Assembly: GCA_963774895.1 (NCBI GenBank)
Contig: CAVZGN010000002.1
Span: 1 to 64,000, forward strand
Reading direction: 5' to 3'
Length of the DNA: 64,000 bases
DNA from: REEB76 sp963774895
GTDB lineage: Bacteria; Pseudomonadota; Gammaproteobacteria; Natronospirales; REEB76
In this document: in pieces, positions 44,558-55,381 of the stretch
Numbering within the stretch: position 1 is the stretch's first letter
Layout of the letters: each line of letters begins with the position of its first letter
Program-made: the position numbers and the translations under genes
The notes under the pieces: generated by a model
What the model was told of the DNA's origin: nothing
Seen by the model: the letters and a program-made list of their open reading frames with translations, nothing else
Database searches by the model: none

Positions 44558-46384
44558 TTATTCCACGGTCACTGATTTTGCGAGGTTGCGGGGTTTATCC
44601 ACGTCGTTACCGCGTTGCAGGGCGGTATGGTAGGCCAGCAGTTGCACCGGGATGGCGTGCACGATAGGTGACAGAATACCCACATGCCGTGGTGTGCGGA
44701 TCACGTGCACGCCTACGCTTTCCGAAAAGTGGCTGTCCAGGTCCGCGAATACGAACAGCTCGCCGCCGCGGGCGCGGATTTCCTGCATATTGGATTTCAC
44801 TTTCTCCAGCAGCGCATCGTTCGGGGCGATCACCACCACCGGCATATTGCGGTCCACCAGCGCCAGTGGACCATGCTTGAGTTCGCCAGCCGGATAGGCT
44901 TCCGCATGGATATAGGAAATCTCTTTGAGTTTGAGCGCGCCTTCGAGCGCGATCGGGTAATGGATACCGCGCCCCAGGAACAATGCATTCTGCTTACCAG
45001 CAAACAATTTGGCCCACTCCAGGATCTGCGGTTCCAGGTTCAGCGCATGCTGCACGCTGCCTGGAGCATGCCGCAGTGATTCCTGGAATTCCTTCTCATG
45101 CTTGGCATCCAGCAACCCGCGTTGCTTGGCGAGGGTCGCGGCCAACACGAACAACGCAATCAGCTGGGTGGTGAAACCCTTGGTGGATGCCACGCCGATT
45201 TCAGTGCCGGCGCGAGTATAGAACACCAGCTGGGAAGCGCGCGGGATGGCGCTTTCCTGCACATTGCAGATGGAAAGTGTGTGCGCATGGCCCAGCGATT
45301 TGGCATGCTTCAGCGCTTCCAGCGTATCCAGGGTCTCACCGGATTGTGAGATGGTAATCACCAGTTGCCGCGGGTTGGGTACGGAAACCCGGTAACGGTA
45401 CTCGCTGGCGATCTCCACACTCACCGGCACCTGGGCCAGGGATTCGACCCAGTATTTAGCCGTGAGTCCCGCGTAGTAGCTGGTACCCGCCGCCAGAATC
45501 AGCACCGAATCCGTATCGCGGAACTCCGCGGCTGCATCGCCGCCGAAGATATCAGGATCAAAACCTTCCACCACCACCGCCTCGATGGTATCGGTGAGCG
45601 CCTTGGGCTGCTCGTGAATCTCCTTCTGCATGAAATGCTGATACGGCCCCAGTTCCATGTCCGAGAGTGATGCCTGGCTGTGGTAAGGCTTGCGCAGCGC
45701 CGGCCGGTCATCGCGATCTACGATCTGCACACCTTTGCGGCTGATCTCCACCACGTCACCGTCTTCCAGGAAGATCACCTTGCGGGTGGCCGAGAGCACC
45801 GCCGAGACGTCGGAAGCCAGGAAGTTTTCACTATCCCCGAGACCCACCAGCAGCGGACAACCCATGCGCGCGCCCGTCACCACCCCCGGTGCCTTGAGGC
45901 ACAGCACACCGATGGCATAAGCGCCCACCAGCTGGCGCACGGCTTCGCGGGTGGCACGGAACAGATCGCCATGCTGCTGGAAATGATGATGAATCAGGTG
46001 GGCGATGACTTCCGTGTCGGTCTGTGACTCGAATTCATAACCTAGCTTCTGGAGCTTGGCGCGCTGTTGCTCGTGGTTCTCGATGATGCCGTTGTGCACC
46101 ACCGCGATCTCCTCCCGCGAGACATGCGGATGGGCGTTGGGCTCTGTGACCCCGCCGTGGGTGGCCCAACGGGTGTGGCCAATACCGGTGTGGCCGCTGA
46201 GTTTCTCAGCCTTCGCCTTGACCTGCATATCGGCCACGCGACCGACGCTGCGCACGCGCTTGATAACGCCATCCAGTACCGCGATGCCGGCGGAATCGTA
46301 GCCGCGGTATTCCAGCCGCTGCAGACCTTCGATCAGCAGCGGCACCACGTCGCGCCCGGCCACTGCTCCTACGATTCCACACAT
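44558..46384 (-). CDS. glmS: Glutamine-fructose-6-phosphate aminotransferase (isomerising)
   Basis: A 608-residue enzyme making glucosamine-6-phosphate, the first step to UDP-GlcNAc. The N-terminal class II amidotransferase domain starts with the nucleophile Cys2 (MCGIVGAVAGRDV). Two SIS isomerase domains follow (ILAAGTSYYAGL, SQSGETLDTLEALKHAK, LGRGIHYPIALEGALKLKEI) and the terminus is PRNLAKSVTVE. It lies downstream of glmU in the usual order glmU-glmS, but the gap is filled by a cluster of hairpins that may uncouple the two. Confidence 0.97.
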   Translation of the reverse strand: MCGIVGAVAGRDVVPLLIEGLQRLEYRGYDSAGIAVLDGVIKRVRSVGRVADMQVKAKAEKLSGHTGIGHTRWATHGGVTEPNAHPHVSREEIAVVHNGIIENHEQQRAKLQKLGYEFESQTDTEVIAHLIHHHFQQHGDLFRATREAVRQLVGAYAIGVLCLKAPGVVTGARMGCPLLVGLGDSENFLASDVSAVLSATRKVIFLEDGDVVEISRKGVQIVDRDDRPALRKPYHSQASLSDMELGPYQHFMQKEIHEQPKALTDTIEAVVVEGFDPDIFGGDAAAEFRDTDSVLILAAGTSYYAGLTAKYWVESLAQVPVSVEIASEYRYRVSVPNPRQLVITISQSGETLDTLEALKHAKSLGHAHTLSICNVQESAIPRASQLVFYTRAGTEIGVASTKGFTTQLIALFVLAATLAKQRGLLDAKHEKEFQESLRHAPGSVQHALNLEPQILEWAKLFAGKQNALFLGRGIHYPIALEGALKLKEISYIHAEAYPAGELKHGPLALVDRNMPVVVIAPNDALLEKVKSNMQEIRARGGELFVFADLDSHFSESVGVHVIRTPRHVGILSPIVHAIPVQLLAYHTALQRGNDVDKPRNLAKSVTVE

Positions 46385-46407
46385 ATGAATGTTTCCTATA
46401 CCTTATT

Positions 46408-46560
46408 CCCTCTCCCCTTGAGGGAGAGGGCTCATCGCGAAGCGATGAGCGGGCTGCCAAGGATGGCAGCCCTGGACTTTCAGGCGGAGCGGGATTGCGT
46501 AGCCTGAAAGGGGTGAGGGGTTTCCCCTCATCCTGCTTCTCCCCTTCACAGGGGGAGAAG
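46408..46560. repeat. Cluster of six hairpins between glmU and glmS, including repeat element A copy 1
   Basis: Successive perfect stems: CCCTCTCCC/GGGAGAGGG (46408-46430), GCTCATCGC/GCGATGAGC (about 46430-46450), GCTGCCA/TGGCAGC (46453-46470) and TTTCAGGC/GCCTGAAA (46478-46509). These are followed by TGAGGGG/CCCCTCA (46514-46530) and CTTCTCCCC/GGGGAGAAG (46536-46560). The second to fourth stems (46429-46509) are repeated in inverse orientation at 57201-57280 with compensatory changes. This is a structured intergenic repeat; it may stabilise or process the glmU-glmS transcript. Confidence 0.82.
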
Positions 46561-46574
46561 GGTTAATGTCATGA

Positions 46575-47933
46575 TTATTTCTTAGGTCGCTTCCAGTCGG
46601 CTACGGTCGTTTGCTCGGCGCGCGTCACACTCAGCGCATCCGCCGGTGCCTCTTTGGTAATCACCGATCCGGCGCCAATTGTGGCGCCTTTGCCTATGGT
46701 CACTGGCGCCACCAGCGAGCTGTTGGAGCCGATGAACGCGCCGTCACCGATGATGGTACGGTGCTTGTTGACACCATCGTAATTGCAGGTGATGGTGCCG
46801 GCGCCGATATTCACCTCGCTGCCAATTTCGGCGTCACCCAGATAACTCAGATGATTGGCCTTGCTGCCAGGCCCGAGACGGCTGTTCTTCATTTCCACGA
46901 AATTACCCACGTGGGTTTCATCCGCCAGCTGGCTTTCAGGCCGGATGCGCGTGAACGGCCCGATGCGTACCCGTGTACCGACGCGCGCGCCGTCCAGCAC
47001 GCAGTTGGCGAATACCTGGGTGTCATCACCGATATCGCAATCCCGGATGAGCGCGTTAGGGCCGACCTGTACCCGATCACCCAGGCGCACCTTGCCCTCG
47101 AATACACAATTGACGTCGATGCACACATCCCGTCCGCAATCCAGTTGGCCGCGCACATCGATGCGTGATGGATCCCGCAGGGTCACGCCCTGCTGCATAA
47201 GATCGCTGGCGATACGCCCACGCAAAGTGGCCTCCGCTGCCGCCAGCTGCTGGCGGTCATTGACACCGGCCACTTCGCCGGCAGCGGCTGCCTCGATGCC
47301 TTCCACCAACACACCCTCTGCCACCGCCATGCGGATGACATCCGGCAGGTAATACTCCTTCTGGGCATTATGGTTATGCAGTTTTGCCAGCCAGCGTCGC
47401 AACATCGATGTCCTGCAAGCCATGAGGCCGGTGTTGATTTCGTCAATACGGAGCTGTGCGGGCGTGGCATCCTTATGTTCCACAATATCATGCACCTGGC
47501 CTTCGGCATCCCGCAAAACGCGGCCATAACCACTGGCCTCTGCGAGGTGTGCGGTAAGTACCGCCAGCTCACCGCGCGCAGCTGAGTCCAGGAGTTTGCG
47601 CAATGTCTGTGTGCGCACTAGCGGTACATCGCCATATAGAACCAATATAAGGTGCTCGTCGGGGATCGCAGGCAACGCCTGGATGACGGCATGACCGGTG
47701 CCCAGCTGTTCGGCCTGCAGTACCCAGCGGACAGGCAGATGTTTGAGCGCAGCCGGTACTTGTTCACCGCCGTGGCCAAAGACCACGTGTATGGCGTCCG
47801 GTTTGAGTGTCGTCGCTGTGTGCACCACATGTTCCAGCAAGGTCATGCCGCCCAAAGGCTGCAATACCTTGGGAAGGTCGGAATGCATGCGCTTGCCCTG
47901 ACCGGCTGCCAGGATGACGATGCTCAGTGGCAT
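46575..47933 (-). CDS. glmU: Bifunctional N-acetylglucosamine-1-phosphate uridyltransferase / glucosamine-1-phosphate acetyltransferase
   Basis: A 452-residue enzyme making UDP-GlcNAc for peptidoglycan and lipopolysaccharide. The N-terminal nucleotidyltransferase has LAAGQGKRMHSDLPKVL, and LYGDVPL supplies the metal-binding Asp. The C-terminal left-handed beta-helix has hexapeptide repeats and the acetyltransferase site (NHLSYLGDAEIGSEVNIGAGTITCNYDG). It sits between atpC (upstream) and glmS (downstream), the standard gammaproteobacterial order. Confidence 0.96.
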   Translation of the reverse strand: MPLSIVILAAGQGKRMHSDLPKVLQPLGGMTLLEHVVHTATTLKPDAIHVVFGHGGEQVPAALKHLPVRWVLQAEQLGTGHAVIQALPAIPDEHLILVLYGDVPLVRTQTLRKLLDSAARGELAVLTAHLAEASGYGRVLRDAEGQVHDIVEHKDATPAQLRIDEINTGLMACRTSMLRRWLAKLHNHNAQKEYYLPDVIRMAVAEGVLVEGIEAAAAGEVAGVNDRQQLAAAEATLRGRIASDLMQQGVTLRDPSRIDVRGQLDCGRDVCIDVNCVFEGKVRLGDRVQVGPNALIRDCDIGDDTQVFANCVLDGARVGTRVRIGPFTRIRPESQLADETHVGNFVEMKNSRLGPGSKANHLSYLGDAEIGSEVNIGAGTITCNYDGVNKHRTIIGDGAFIGSNSSLVAPVTIGKGATIGAGSVITKEAPADALSVTRAEQTTVADWKRPKK

Positions 47934-48011
47934 GGTGGGCTGAATCCCGTTCTAAGAACTTAAGGCTGGGAAATAATAGCCGAAAAACCGGTGCTACCGA
48001 CCTTAAACGGC

Positions 48012-48437
48012 TTAATGTCCGCCCAGTTTCTTGCGGATATGTTCCAGGGTGCGGAGACGTGCCAGGGCCTCCGCCAGCTCCGCCTGAGCGCGCACGATAT
48101 CCACCTCGGCGGCCTGGCTGGCGAGCGCTTCCTCGGCGCGGCGCTTGGCTTCGAGCGCGGCCGCTTCGTCGATGTCACGGGCACGCAAGGCGGTGTCAGA
48201 GAGCACTGTCACCACATGCGGCTGGATCTCCAGGATCCCTCCGGACACGTAGAACACCTGTTCATCGGTATCGGTCTTGACGCGCACGCTACCGGGCTTG
48301 AGCCGTGTCAACAGCGGCGCATGCCGCGGCGTGATGCCGAGCTCGCCCATCTCCGCCGGCGCGAACACCATCTGCGCGCTGCCCGAGAAGATCGCACGCT
48401 CGGCGCTTACGATGTCGACATGGAAGGTGGTGCTCAT
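48012..48437 (-). CDS. atpC: ATP synthase epsilon subunit
   Basis: A 141-residue central-stalk subunit. The N-terminal beta-sandwich shows FHVDIVSAERAIFSG and GELGITPRHAPLLTRLKPG. The C-terminal two-helix hairpin lies at about residues 88-138 (DIDEAAALEAKRRAEEAL, AEALARLRTLEHIRKKLG) and can inhibit ATP hydrolysis. ATG 48437 was chosen at the family start; the frame stays open upstream, antisense to nothing but overlapping atpD, and is not used. It is the last gene of the operon, 25 bases after atpD. Confidence 0.96.
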   Translation of the reverse strand: MSTTFHVDIVSAERAIFSGSAQMVFAPAEMGELGITPRHAPLLTRLKPGSVRVKTDTDEQVFYVSGGILEIQPHVVTVLSDTALRARDIDEAAALEAKRRAEEALASQAAEVDIVRAQAELAEALARLRTLEHIRKKLGGH

Positions 48438-48462
48438 GATCCTTGCATCTCTATTATTTATG

Positions 48463-49860
48463 TTACAGAGTCTTGGCTTTCGCCACTGCTTCCTCGATGG
48501 CGCCCACCATATAGAAAGCCTGTTCCGGCAACTGGTCGTAGTCGCCGTTGACGATGCCTTTGAACCCGCGGATGGTCTCCTTGAGCGGCACATACTTGCC
48601 GGGCGAGCCGGTGAACACCTCGGCCACCGAGAACGGCTGCGACAGGAAGCGCTGGATCTTGCGCGCGCGCTGCACCACCAGCTTGTCTTCCTCGGAGAGT
48701 TCATCCATGCCCAGGATCGCGATGATGTCCTTGAGTTCCTTGTAGCGCTGCAGCACCGCCTGCACGCCGCGGGCCGTGTCGTAATGTTCCTGGCCGATGA
48801 CGTTCGGGTCCAGCTGGCGTGAGGTGGAATCCAGCGGATCCACCGCCGGATAGATGCCCAGCGAAGCAATGTCGCGCGACAGCACCACCGTGGCATCCAG
48901 ATGCGCGAAGGTGGTGGCGGGTGAGGGATCTGTGAGGTCGTCCGCCGGCACGTACACGGCTTGCACCGAGGTGATGGAGCCTTTCTTGGTGGATGTGATG
49001 CGTTCCTGCAGCACGCCCATCTCCTCGGCCAGCGTCGGCTGATAACCCACAGCCGAGGGCATGCGTCCCAGCAGCGCCGAAACCTCGGTGCCTGCCAGGG
49101 TGTAGCGGTAGATGTTGTCCACGAAGAACAGGATGTCGCGACCTTCGTCGCGGAAATACTCGGCCATGGTGAGGCCGGTCAGCGCCACGCGCAAGCGGTT
49201 GCCCGGCGGTTCGTTCATCTGGCCGTACACCATCGCGACCTTCGAGTCGTTCAGATTCTTGAGATTGATGACGCCGGATTCCGCCATCTCATGATAGAAG
49301 TCGTTGCCTTCGCGGGTGCGCTCGCCCACGCCGGCGAATACCGACAGGCCGGAATGCTCCTTGGCGATATTGTTGATGAGCTCCAGCATGTTGACGGTCT
49401 TGCCGACGCCGGCACCGCCGAACAGACCGACCTTGCCGCCCTTGGCGAACGGGCACAACAGGTCGATGACCTTGATGCCAGTCTCCAATAGATCGGTGGA
49501 GCCGGATTGCTCCTCGTAACTCGGCGCCTTGCGGTGGATGGGCCAATGCTCCTTGGCTTTCACCGGACCGGCTTCGTCCACCGGCTCGCCTAGCACGTTC
49601 ATGATGCGCCCCAGGGTGCCCTGGCCCACCGGCACCGAGATGGAGGCGCCGGTGTTCTGCACTTTGAGGCCACGCTTCAGGCCTTCCGAGGGACCCATGG
49701 CGATGGTGCGCACCACACCGTCGCCGAGCTGCTGTTGCACCTCCAGCGTCAGGCCACCGTCTTCCAGCTTGAGCGCGTCATACACCTCGGGGATCGCCTC
49801 GCGCGGGAATTCCACATCCACCACCGCGCCGATGACCTGTACGATTTTTCCAGAACTCAT
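48463..49860 (-). CDS. atpD: ATP synthase beta subunit
   Basis: A 465-residue catalytic F1 subunit. P-loop GGAGVGKTVNMLELINNI at about 152-169, catalytic Glu in GVGERTREGND, the Asp of ILFFVDNIYRYT (Walker B) and the DELSEEDK segment (DELSEED motif) coupling to gamma are all present. Lies between atpG and atpC. A 168-bp gap holding REP elements separates it from atpG. Confidence 0.98.
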   Translation of the reverse strand: MSSGKIVQVIGAVVDVEFPREAIPEVYDALKLEDGGLTLEVQQQLGDGVVRTIAMGPSEGLKRGLKVQNTGASISVPVGQGTLGRIMNVLGEPVDEAGPVKAKEHWPIHRKAPSYEEQSGSTDLLETGIKVIDLLCPFAKGGKVGLFGGAGVGKTVNMLELINNIAKEHSGLSVFAGVGERTREGNDFYHEMAESGVINLKNLNDSKVAMVYGQMNEPPGNRLRVALTGLTMAEYFRDEGRDILFFVDNIYRYTLAGTEVSALLGRMPSAVGYQPTLAEEMGVLQERITSTKKGSITSVQAVYVPADDLTDPSPATTFAHLDATVVLSRDIASLGIYPAVDPLDSTSRQLDPNVIGQEHYDTARGVQAVLQRYKELKDIIAILGMDELSEEDKLVVQRARKIQRFLSQPFSVAEVFTGSPGKYVPLKETIRGFKGIVNGDYDQLPEQAFYMVGAIEEAVAKAKTL

Positions 49861-49896
49861 GTTTAAATCCTCACCAAAGACATCGATTCGTTATAG

Positions 49897-50021
49897 TTCG
49901 CGACCGAGGCAGATTTTTGCTCCTGCAAAATCCGCATTTCCGCCTTCCTGGCGGTCACCGTCGCTCCGACACATCACATTGCAATCGAATGTGGGAGCGG
50001 TCGTCCTGGCCGCGATTCCAC
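49897..50021. repeat. Inverted pair of REP elements between atpG and atpD
   Basis: A reverse-oriented element TCGCG...GCTCCTGCA (about 49898-49927) and a direct element GTGGGAGCGG...CCGCGATTCCAC (49991-50021) face each other. The second folds as GTGG/CCAC and GCGGTC/GGCCGC stems. They belong to the 'TGTAGGAGCG-stem-CGCGA' class of REP sequences common in Pseudomonas and Xanthomonas relatives. A similar pair lies at 57105-57184. Confidence 0.75.
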
Positions 50022-50028
50022 AAACTCT

Positions 50029-50889
50029 TCATACCGCGGCCGCGCCGCCCACGATCTCCGCCAGCTCCTTGGTGATGGCCGCCTGCCGCGCCTTGTTGTA
50101 AGCCAGCTGCAGGGAGTTGATCAGGTCGCCGGCGTTATCCGAAGCAGACTTCATGGCCACCATGCGTGCCGACTGCTCGCAAGCGATATTTTCAACCACG
50201 CCCTGGTAGACCTGCGACTCCACGTAGCGCGTGAGCACGCTGTCAAGCAATTCGCGTGCTTCCGGTTCATAGATGTAATCCCAGTGGGCCTGCAGATCCG
50301 CATCCTCGATACCCCGTACCGGCAACAACTGGTTGACCGTGGGTTTCTGGCTCATGGTGTTCACGAATACATTGTTCACCAGGAACACGCGGTCCACTTC
50401 ACCGGCACGATAGGCATCCAGCATGACTTTCACGGTGCCGATCAGATCATGCACATGCGGCGTATCCCCCAGGTGCGTCGCCTGGGCCAGCACCTTGCCG
50501 CCCATGCGCCGGAAGAACGCCATGGCCTTGGCGCCGAAGATGCAGAAATCCGCCTGCACCTTCTGGCCGCGCCAGTCACGCAGCGCCAGGATCGCGGTTT
50601 TGAACAGGTTCACGTTCAGGCCGCCGCACAGGCCGCGGTCGGTGGCGATGATGATGAACCCCACGCGTTGCACCGGACGCTCGAGCATGAACGGGTGGCG
50701 ATATTCGGGATTGGCCTTGGCCAGGTGTCCGATCACCTTAAGCATCTTCTCCGCGTACGGGCGCGAGGCCGCCATGCGCGTCTGCACCTTGCGCATCTTG
50801 CTGGCCGCGACCATCTCCATGGCCTTGGTGATCTTCTGGGTGCTGCGGATGCTCTTGATCTGCGTCCGGATTTCTTTTGCGCCTGCCAT
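50029..50889 (-). CDS. atpG: ATP synthase gamma subunit
   Basis: A 286-residue central rotor shaft. The N-terminal helix AGAKEIRTQIKSIRSTQKITKAMEMVAASKMRK and C-terminal helix ARMVAMKSASDNAGDLINSLQLAYNKARQAAITKELAEIVGGA form the coiled coil; the middle FIIATDRGLCGGLNVNLFK is the conserved Rossmann-like segment. Normal length and complete. A 148-bp gap with a long hairpin separates it from atpA. Confidence 0.97.
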   Translation of the reverse strand: MAGAKEIRTQIKSIRSTQKITKAMEMVAASKMRKVQTRMAASRPYAEKMLKVIGHLAKANPEYRHPFMLERPVQRVGFIIIATDRGLCGGLNVNLFKTAILALRDWRGQKVQADFCIFGAKAMAFFRRMGGKVLAQATHLGDTPHVHDLIGTVKVMLDAYRAGEVDRVFLVNNVFVNTMSQKPTVNQLLPVRGIEDADLQAHWDYIYEPEARELLDSVLTRYVESQVYQGVVENIACEQSARMVAMKSASDNAGDLINSLQLAYNKARQAAITKELAEIVGGAAAV

Positions 50890-50947
50890 GTTCAGCTTCC
50901 ACTTTTATTCGCTGAAAATGCCAGATTCTTGCCGAGAATGCGACGCA

Positions 50948-51002
50948 CTGCTTTCCGAGGCGCGGAGTTTACCCGCCCGTAAATGAGCACCGAGGAAAGC
51001 AG
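50948..51002. other. Nested hairpin between atpA and atpG
   Basis: CTGCTTTCC (50948-50956) pairs with GGAAAGCAG (50994-51002), and within the loop TTTAC pairs with GTAAA across CCGCCC. No T-run follows. It may regulate subunit stoichiometry by attenuation or transcript processing. Confidence 0.55.
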
Positions 51003-51037
51003 CGCAACGAAGTTATCGGAAAAAAGATCCATTTTCA

Positions 51038-52579
<1,542 letters not shown>

Positions 52580-52609
52580 GAGCGTAATCCTTGAAGTTCT
52601 CGTATCTGA

Positions 52610-53155
52610 TTATTGGATGATAGCCGCCGCCAGGCGGGACAATTTTTCACGTACCGAACCGTCAATCACCAGATCGCCGGCGCGGATGACGGCACCGCCG
52701 ATGAGCGTGGGATCGGTGATACAGGTGAGTTTTATATCGCGATTGAGTTTGTGCTTGAGCGCCGCGCTGATGCGCGCTTGCTCGCCGGCATCCACACGGG
52801 TGGCGGCGCGCAATTCCACTTCCACCACGTTCTCCGCCTGTTCACGCAAGGCGGCGTATTCTGCGGTGATCACCGGCAATAGCGGCAGACGCCGATAATC
52901 GGCCAGCAGTTTCACAAAGTTGCGGGCGTGTACATCGAGCTTGTGGCCGGCCTTGCTACACAGTTCCAGCAGCACCTCGGCGCGCACCGCTGCCGGCACT
53001 TGCGGATCGCCCAGTATCACCTGCACCTCGTGGTTGCGCGTAAACCCGGCGAGTTGTTTCAGCAACAAGACCCACTGTTCTGTCTCGTGGCGTTCGCTGG
53101 CAAGTTCGAACACGGCCTTGGCATAGGGGCGTGCGAGGGTGAGGGTTTCTGCCAT
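52610..53155 (-). CDS. atpH: ATP synthase delta subunit
   Basis: A 181-residue peripheral-stalk subunit joining F1 to the b dimer. N-terminal six-helix domain (TLARPYAKAVFELA ...) and C-terminal region with the family motif DLTCITDPTLIGGAVIRAGDLVIDGSVREKL-like end (here KLTCITDPTLIGGAVIRAGD). ATG 53155 was chosen because the family begins MAETLTLARPYA; the open frame to 53299 overlaps atpF and is not used. Confidence 0.96.
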   Translation of the reverse strand: MAETLTLARPYAKAVFELASERHETEQWVLLLKQLAGFTRNHEVQVILGDPQVPAAVRAEVLLELCSKAGHKLDVHARNFVKLLADYRRLPLLPVITAEYAALREQAENVVEVELRAATRVDAGEQARISAALKHKLNRDIKLTCITDPTLIGGAVIRAGDLVIDGSVREKLSRLAAAIIQ

Positions 53156-53168
53156 GGGATAGTTGCTG

Positions 53169-53642
53169 TCAGTGAATCTGCTGCGCCAGATCGTCCAGCA
53201 GCGTTTTGTGCGCCTTGGGATCGATCTCACGTTCGATAATCCGCTCGGCGGCTGCCAGTGCGACGCTCGCCACTTCGGTACGCAGTGCGACTTTGGCACG
53301 ATTTAGTTCCTGCTGGATCTCGGCCTTGGCAGCCTCGACTGACCGTTGGCGTTCCATCTGGGCTTCCTTGCGTGCCGCTTCCAGGATGCCTGCGGCCTGC
53401 TGGTTGGCCACGTCCACCACTTCCACACCCTTGTCGCGCGCTGCGTGCAGGATCTCCGTAGCCTTAACCTGCGCATGCTCGAGTTCTTGCTTGCCGCGCT
53501 CGCCGGCCGCCAGGCCCTCGGCGATCTTGCTGGCGCGCTCGTCCATGGCCTTAGTGATGTGCGGCCAGATGAACTTCATGGTCAGCCAGATGAACAATCC
53601 GAACGCAAAAGCTTCTGCGAATAACGATGCATTAATATTCAC
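53169..53642 (-). CDS. atpF: ATP synthase b subunit
   Basis: A 157-residue stator subunit. One N-terminal membrane helix (FAEAFAFGLFIWLTMKFIW) is followed by a long charged coiled coil (residues about 30-150) that reaches to delta. Normal length for the b subunit. It lies between atpE and atpH with 13 bases to the latter. Confidence 0.96.
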   Translation of the reverse strand: MNINASLFAEAFAFGLFIWLTMKFIWPHITKAMDERASKIAEGLAAGERGKQELEHAQVKATEILHAARDKGVEVVDVANQQAAGILEAARKEAQMERQRSVEAAKAEIQQELNRAKVALRTEVASVALAAAERIIEREIDPKAHKTLLDDLAQQIH

Positions 53643-53680
53643 TGTCGTTCAACCTCGATGCATACGGGAGACAATCGACA

Positions 53681-53980
53681 TCAATGACCAACCGCTGCTT
53701 TAGCTGCAGCTGTCACTGCACTTACGAATGGGTTCAGGAATACAAAGTACAGGGCAAATGCGATGCCGATCATGGCCACCGCATCCAGCAAACCGGCCAT
53801 CAGGAACATGCGTCCAGCCAGCATGCCGGACAATTCAGGTTGACGTGCGCAGCCTTCCAGAAATTTGCCGCCCAATATTCCGAATCCGATGGCAGTACCA
53901 AGGGCAGCGAGGCCAAACACGATGCACACGGCTAACACGGTCATACCTTGAACATTTGCAATCAAACTTACGATATCCAT
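53681..53980 (-). CDS. atpE: ATP synthase c subunit
   Basis: A 99-residue two-helix proteolipid of the rotor ring. The polar loop is GCARQPEL and the proton-carrying carboxylate is Asp66 in LLDAVAMI. The residues around it lack the Gln/Ser-Thr ligand pattern of sodium-type rings, so proton coupling is expected. The N-terminal extension of about 12 residues is slightly longer than in E. coli. Confidence 0.97.
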   Translation of the reverse strand: MDIVSLIANVQGMTVLAVCIVFGLAALGTAIGFGILGGKFLEGCARQPELSGMLAGRMFLMAGLLDAVAMIGIAFALYFVFLNPFVSAVTAAAKAAVGH

Positions 53981-54016
53981 CGAGGCTCTCCTGTGAGATA
54001 TTTCAGAATAAAATAA

Positions 54017-54823
54017 TCAATGCGAAACGTGCGATTCATGCGCCATGCTCAGATACACGATAGTCAACATCATGAAAAGGAATGCTTGGATGGTGATGAT
54101 GAGCAGATGGAACGCGGTCCAGATGAACGACAATGGCCACTGGATCAAAGCCGGCAGAAGCGCAATCAAAATGAAAAGCAACTCACCCGCAAACATATTG
54201 CCGAACAATCGCAACGAGAGCGAAACGGGCTTAGCGATATCTTCCACTATCCGCAACAACATATTCGCCGGCATCAACGTCCAGTGATTGAAGGGATGAA
54301 AAAGAATTTCTTTGGCGTATCCGCCGGCACCTTTCACCTTGAGATTGAAGAAGATCATCAAAGCAAAAACCGTAAGGGACATGGCGAAAGTCATATTCAG
54401 GTCATTGGTAGGAACGACTTTTAAATACACATGTTCGGGATTTGCACCAAATGGCATCCCCAGCCAAGCTGCAATACGCGGCAACAGGTCCACCGGCAGC
54501 ATGTCCATGAAATTCATGAGCCAGACCCATACGAAAATTGTGAGGGCCATGGGGCCGATGAGTTTGTTGCGGCCGTGGAAGGTTTCTTTTACCTGCGTGT
54601 CCACGAAACTCACCATGAACTCAACAAAGTTCTGCCACTTGCCAGGTATGCCGGAAGTAGCTTTGCGCGCGGCAATCCAGAATGAAAAAAAGAACACGAA
54701 GCCCAGCGAGACCGATACCAACAGAGTATCCAGATCCAACGACCAAAAACCATGGCCCACCGTCCAATAGGTCAGATGGTGATAGATATACTCATTTGGA
54801 GTTATTGCTGAGGTTCGATTCAT
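54017..54823 (-). CDS. atpB: ATP synthase a subunit
   Basis: A 268-residue membrane stator subunit forming the proton half-channels. The essential arginine is in SLSLRLFGNMFAGELL, and the final helix carries the conserved ITIQAFLFMMLTIVYLSMAHE. ATG 54823 overlaps the atpI stop as ATGA, so it is translationally coupled; the upstream TTG at 54862 is less likely. All key residues are present. Confidence 0.96.
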   Translation of the reverse strand: MNRTSAITPNEYIYHHLTYWTVGHGFWSLDLDTLLVSVSLGFVFFFSFWIAARKATSGIPGKWQNFVEFMVSFVDTQVKETFHGRNKLIGPMALTIFVWVWLMNFMDMLPVDLLPRIAAWLGMPFGANPEHVYLKVVPTNDLNMTFAMSLTVFALMIFFNLKVKGAGGYAKEILFHPFNHWTLMPANMLLRIVEDIAKPVSLSLRLFGNMFAGELLFILIALLPALIQWPLSFIWTAFHLLIITIQAFLFMMLTIVYLSMAHESHVSH

Positions 54824-55209
54824 GCCGTCTGTCCGAAACTGATCCTTACCATGCCGATCCAATAAGCTACGTAGGTGGCGATATACGCCAGAATCAGCGG
54901 CAGAAACGCCGCTTTCAACACCACGATGGCGAACACAAACAGCGCCACCGTGATCACGAATTTCAAAGCTTCACCCACCAGGAAACGCCCAAGCCACTGC
55001 TGCGGCTCTACAGCCGGCCCGCCAGCGAACAGCTTCAATGCCATAGACAGGCTCGCTATCAAGTTAATTAGGCCGCCCAGTAGCGCAGACCACGCTATGT
55101 ACCGCCCCCCTAGAAGGGCGGCTATCAACGCCGCCAGCACCGTCACCGCCAGCTGCAAACCGACGATGATGAAGGCGCCCTGCCGGGCCTTGGAGAATGA
55201 GCCAGCCAT
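54820..55209 (-). CDS. atpI: ATP synthase subunit I
   Basis: A 129-residue protein with four predicted membrane helices, first gene of the operon. AtpI-type proteins help assemble the c-ring. Sequence QGAFIIVGLQLAVTVLAALIA and GGRYIAWSALLGGLINLIA match the family. ATG 55209 follows AGGGA; GTG 55239 is an in-frame alternative. Its stop overlaps the atpB start. Confidence 0.88.
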   Translation of the reverse strand: MAGSFSKARQGAFIIVGLQLAVTVLAALIAALLGGRYIAWSALLGGLINLIASLSMALKLFAGGPAVEPQQWLGRFLVGEALKFVITVALFVFAIVVLKAAFLPLILAYIATYVAYWIGMVRISFGQTA

Positions 55210-55381
55210 GAGCTGCGTCCCTGAATACAAAAAAGCCACGTCGTTACCGGATGGGCAGCGGGTGGCGACTCCAAAAGCCCCAAGCCTCTGGAGAGCCGTT
55301 TATTTTAACGGGCTAAGCGGGTGTCTTCAATGACAAAAGGTAATGACAGCCATAAATACGCTTATACGAGAACGGTTTGCA

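Noticed and set aside
46385..46574. glmS ribozyme upstream of glmS
   Set aside because: The gap is filled with simple hairpin repeats and lacks the ribozyme's conserved pseudoknotted core; the ribozyme is also mainly a Gram-positive feature.
48438..48896. Upstream extension of the atpC frame across atpD
   Set aside because: Arg/Ser-rich sequence unlike any family, overlapping atpD; epsilon starts at 48437.
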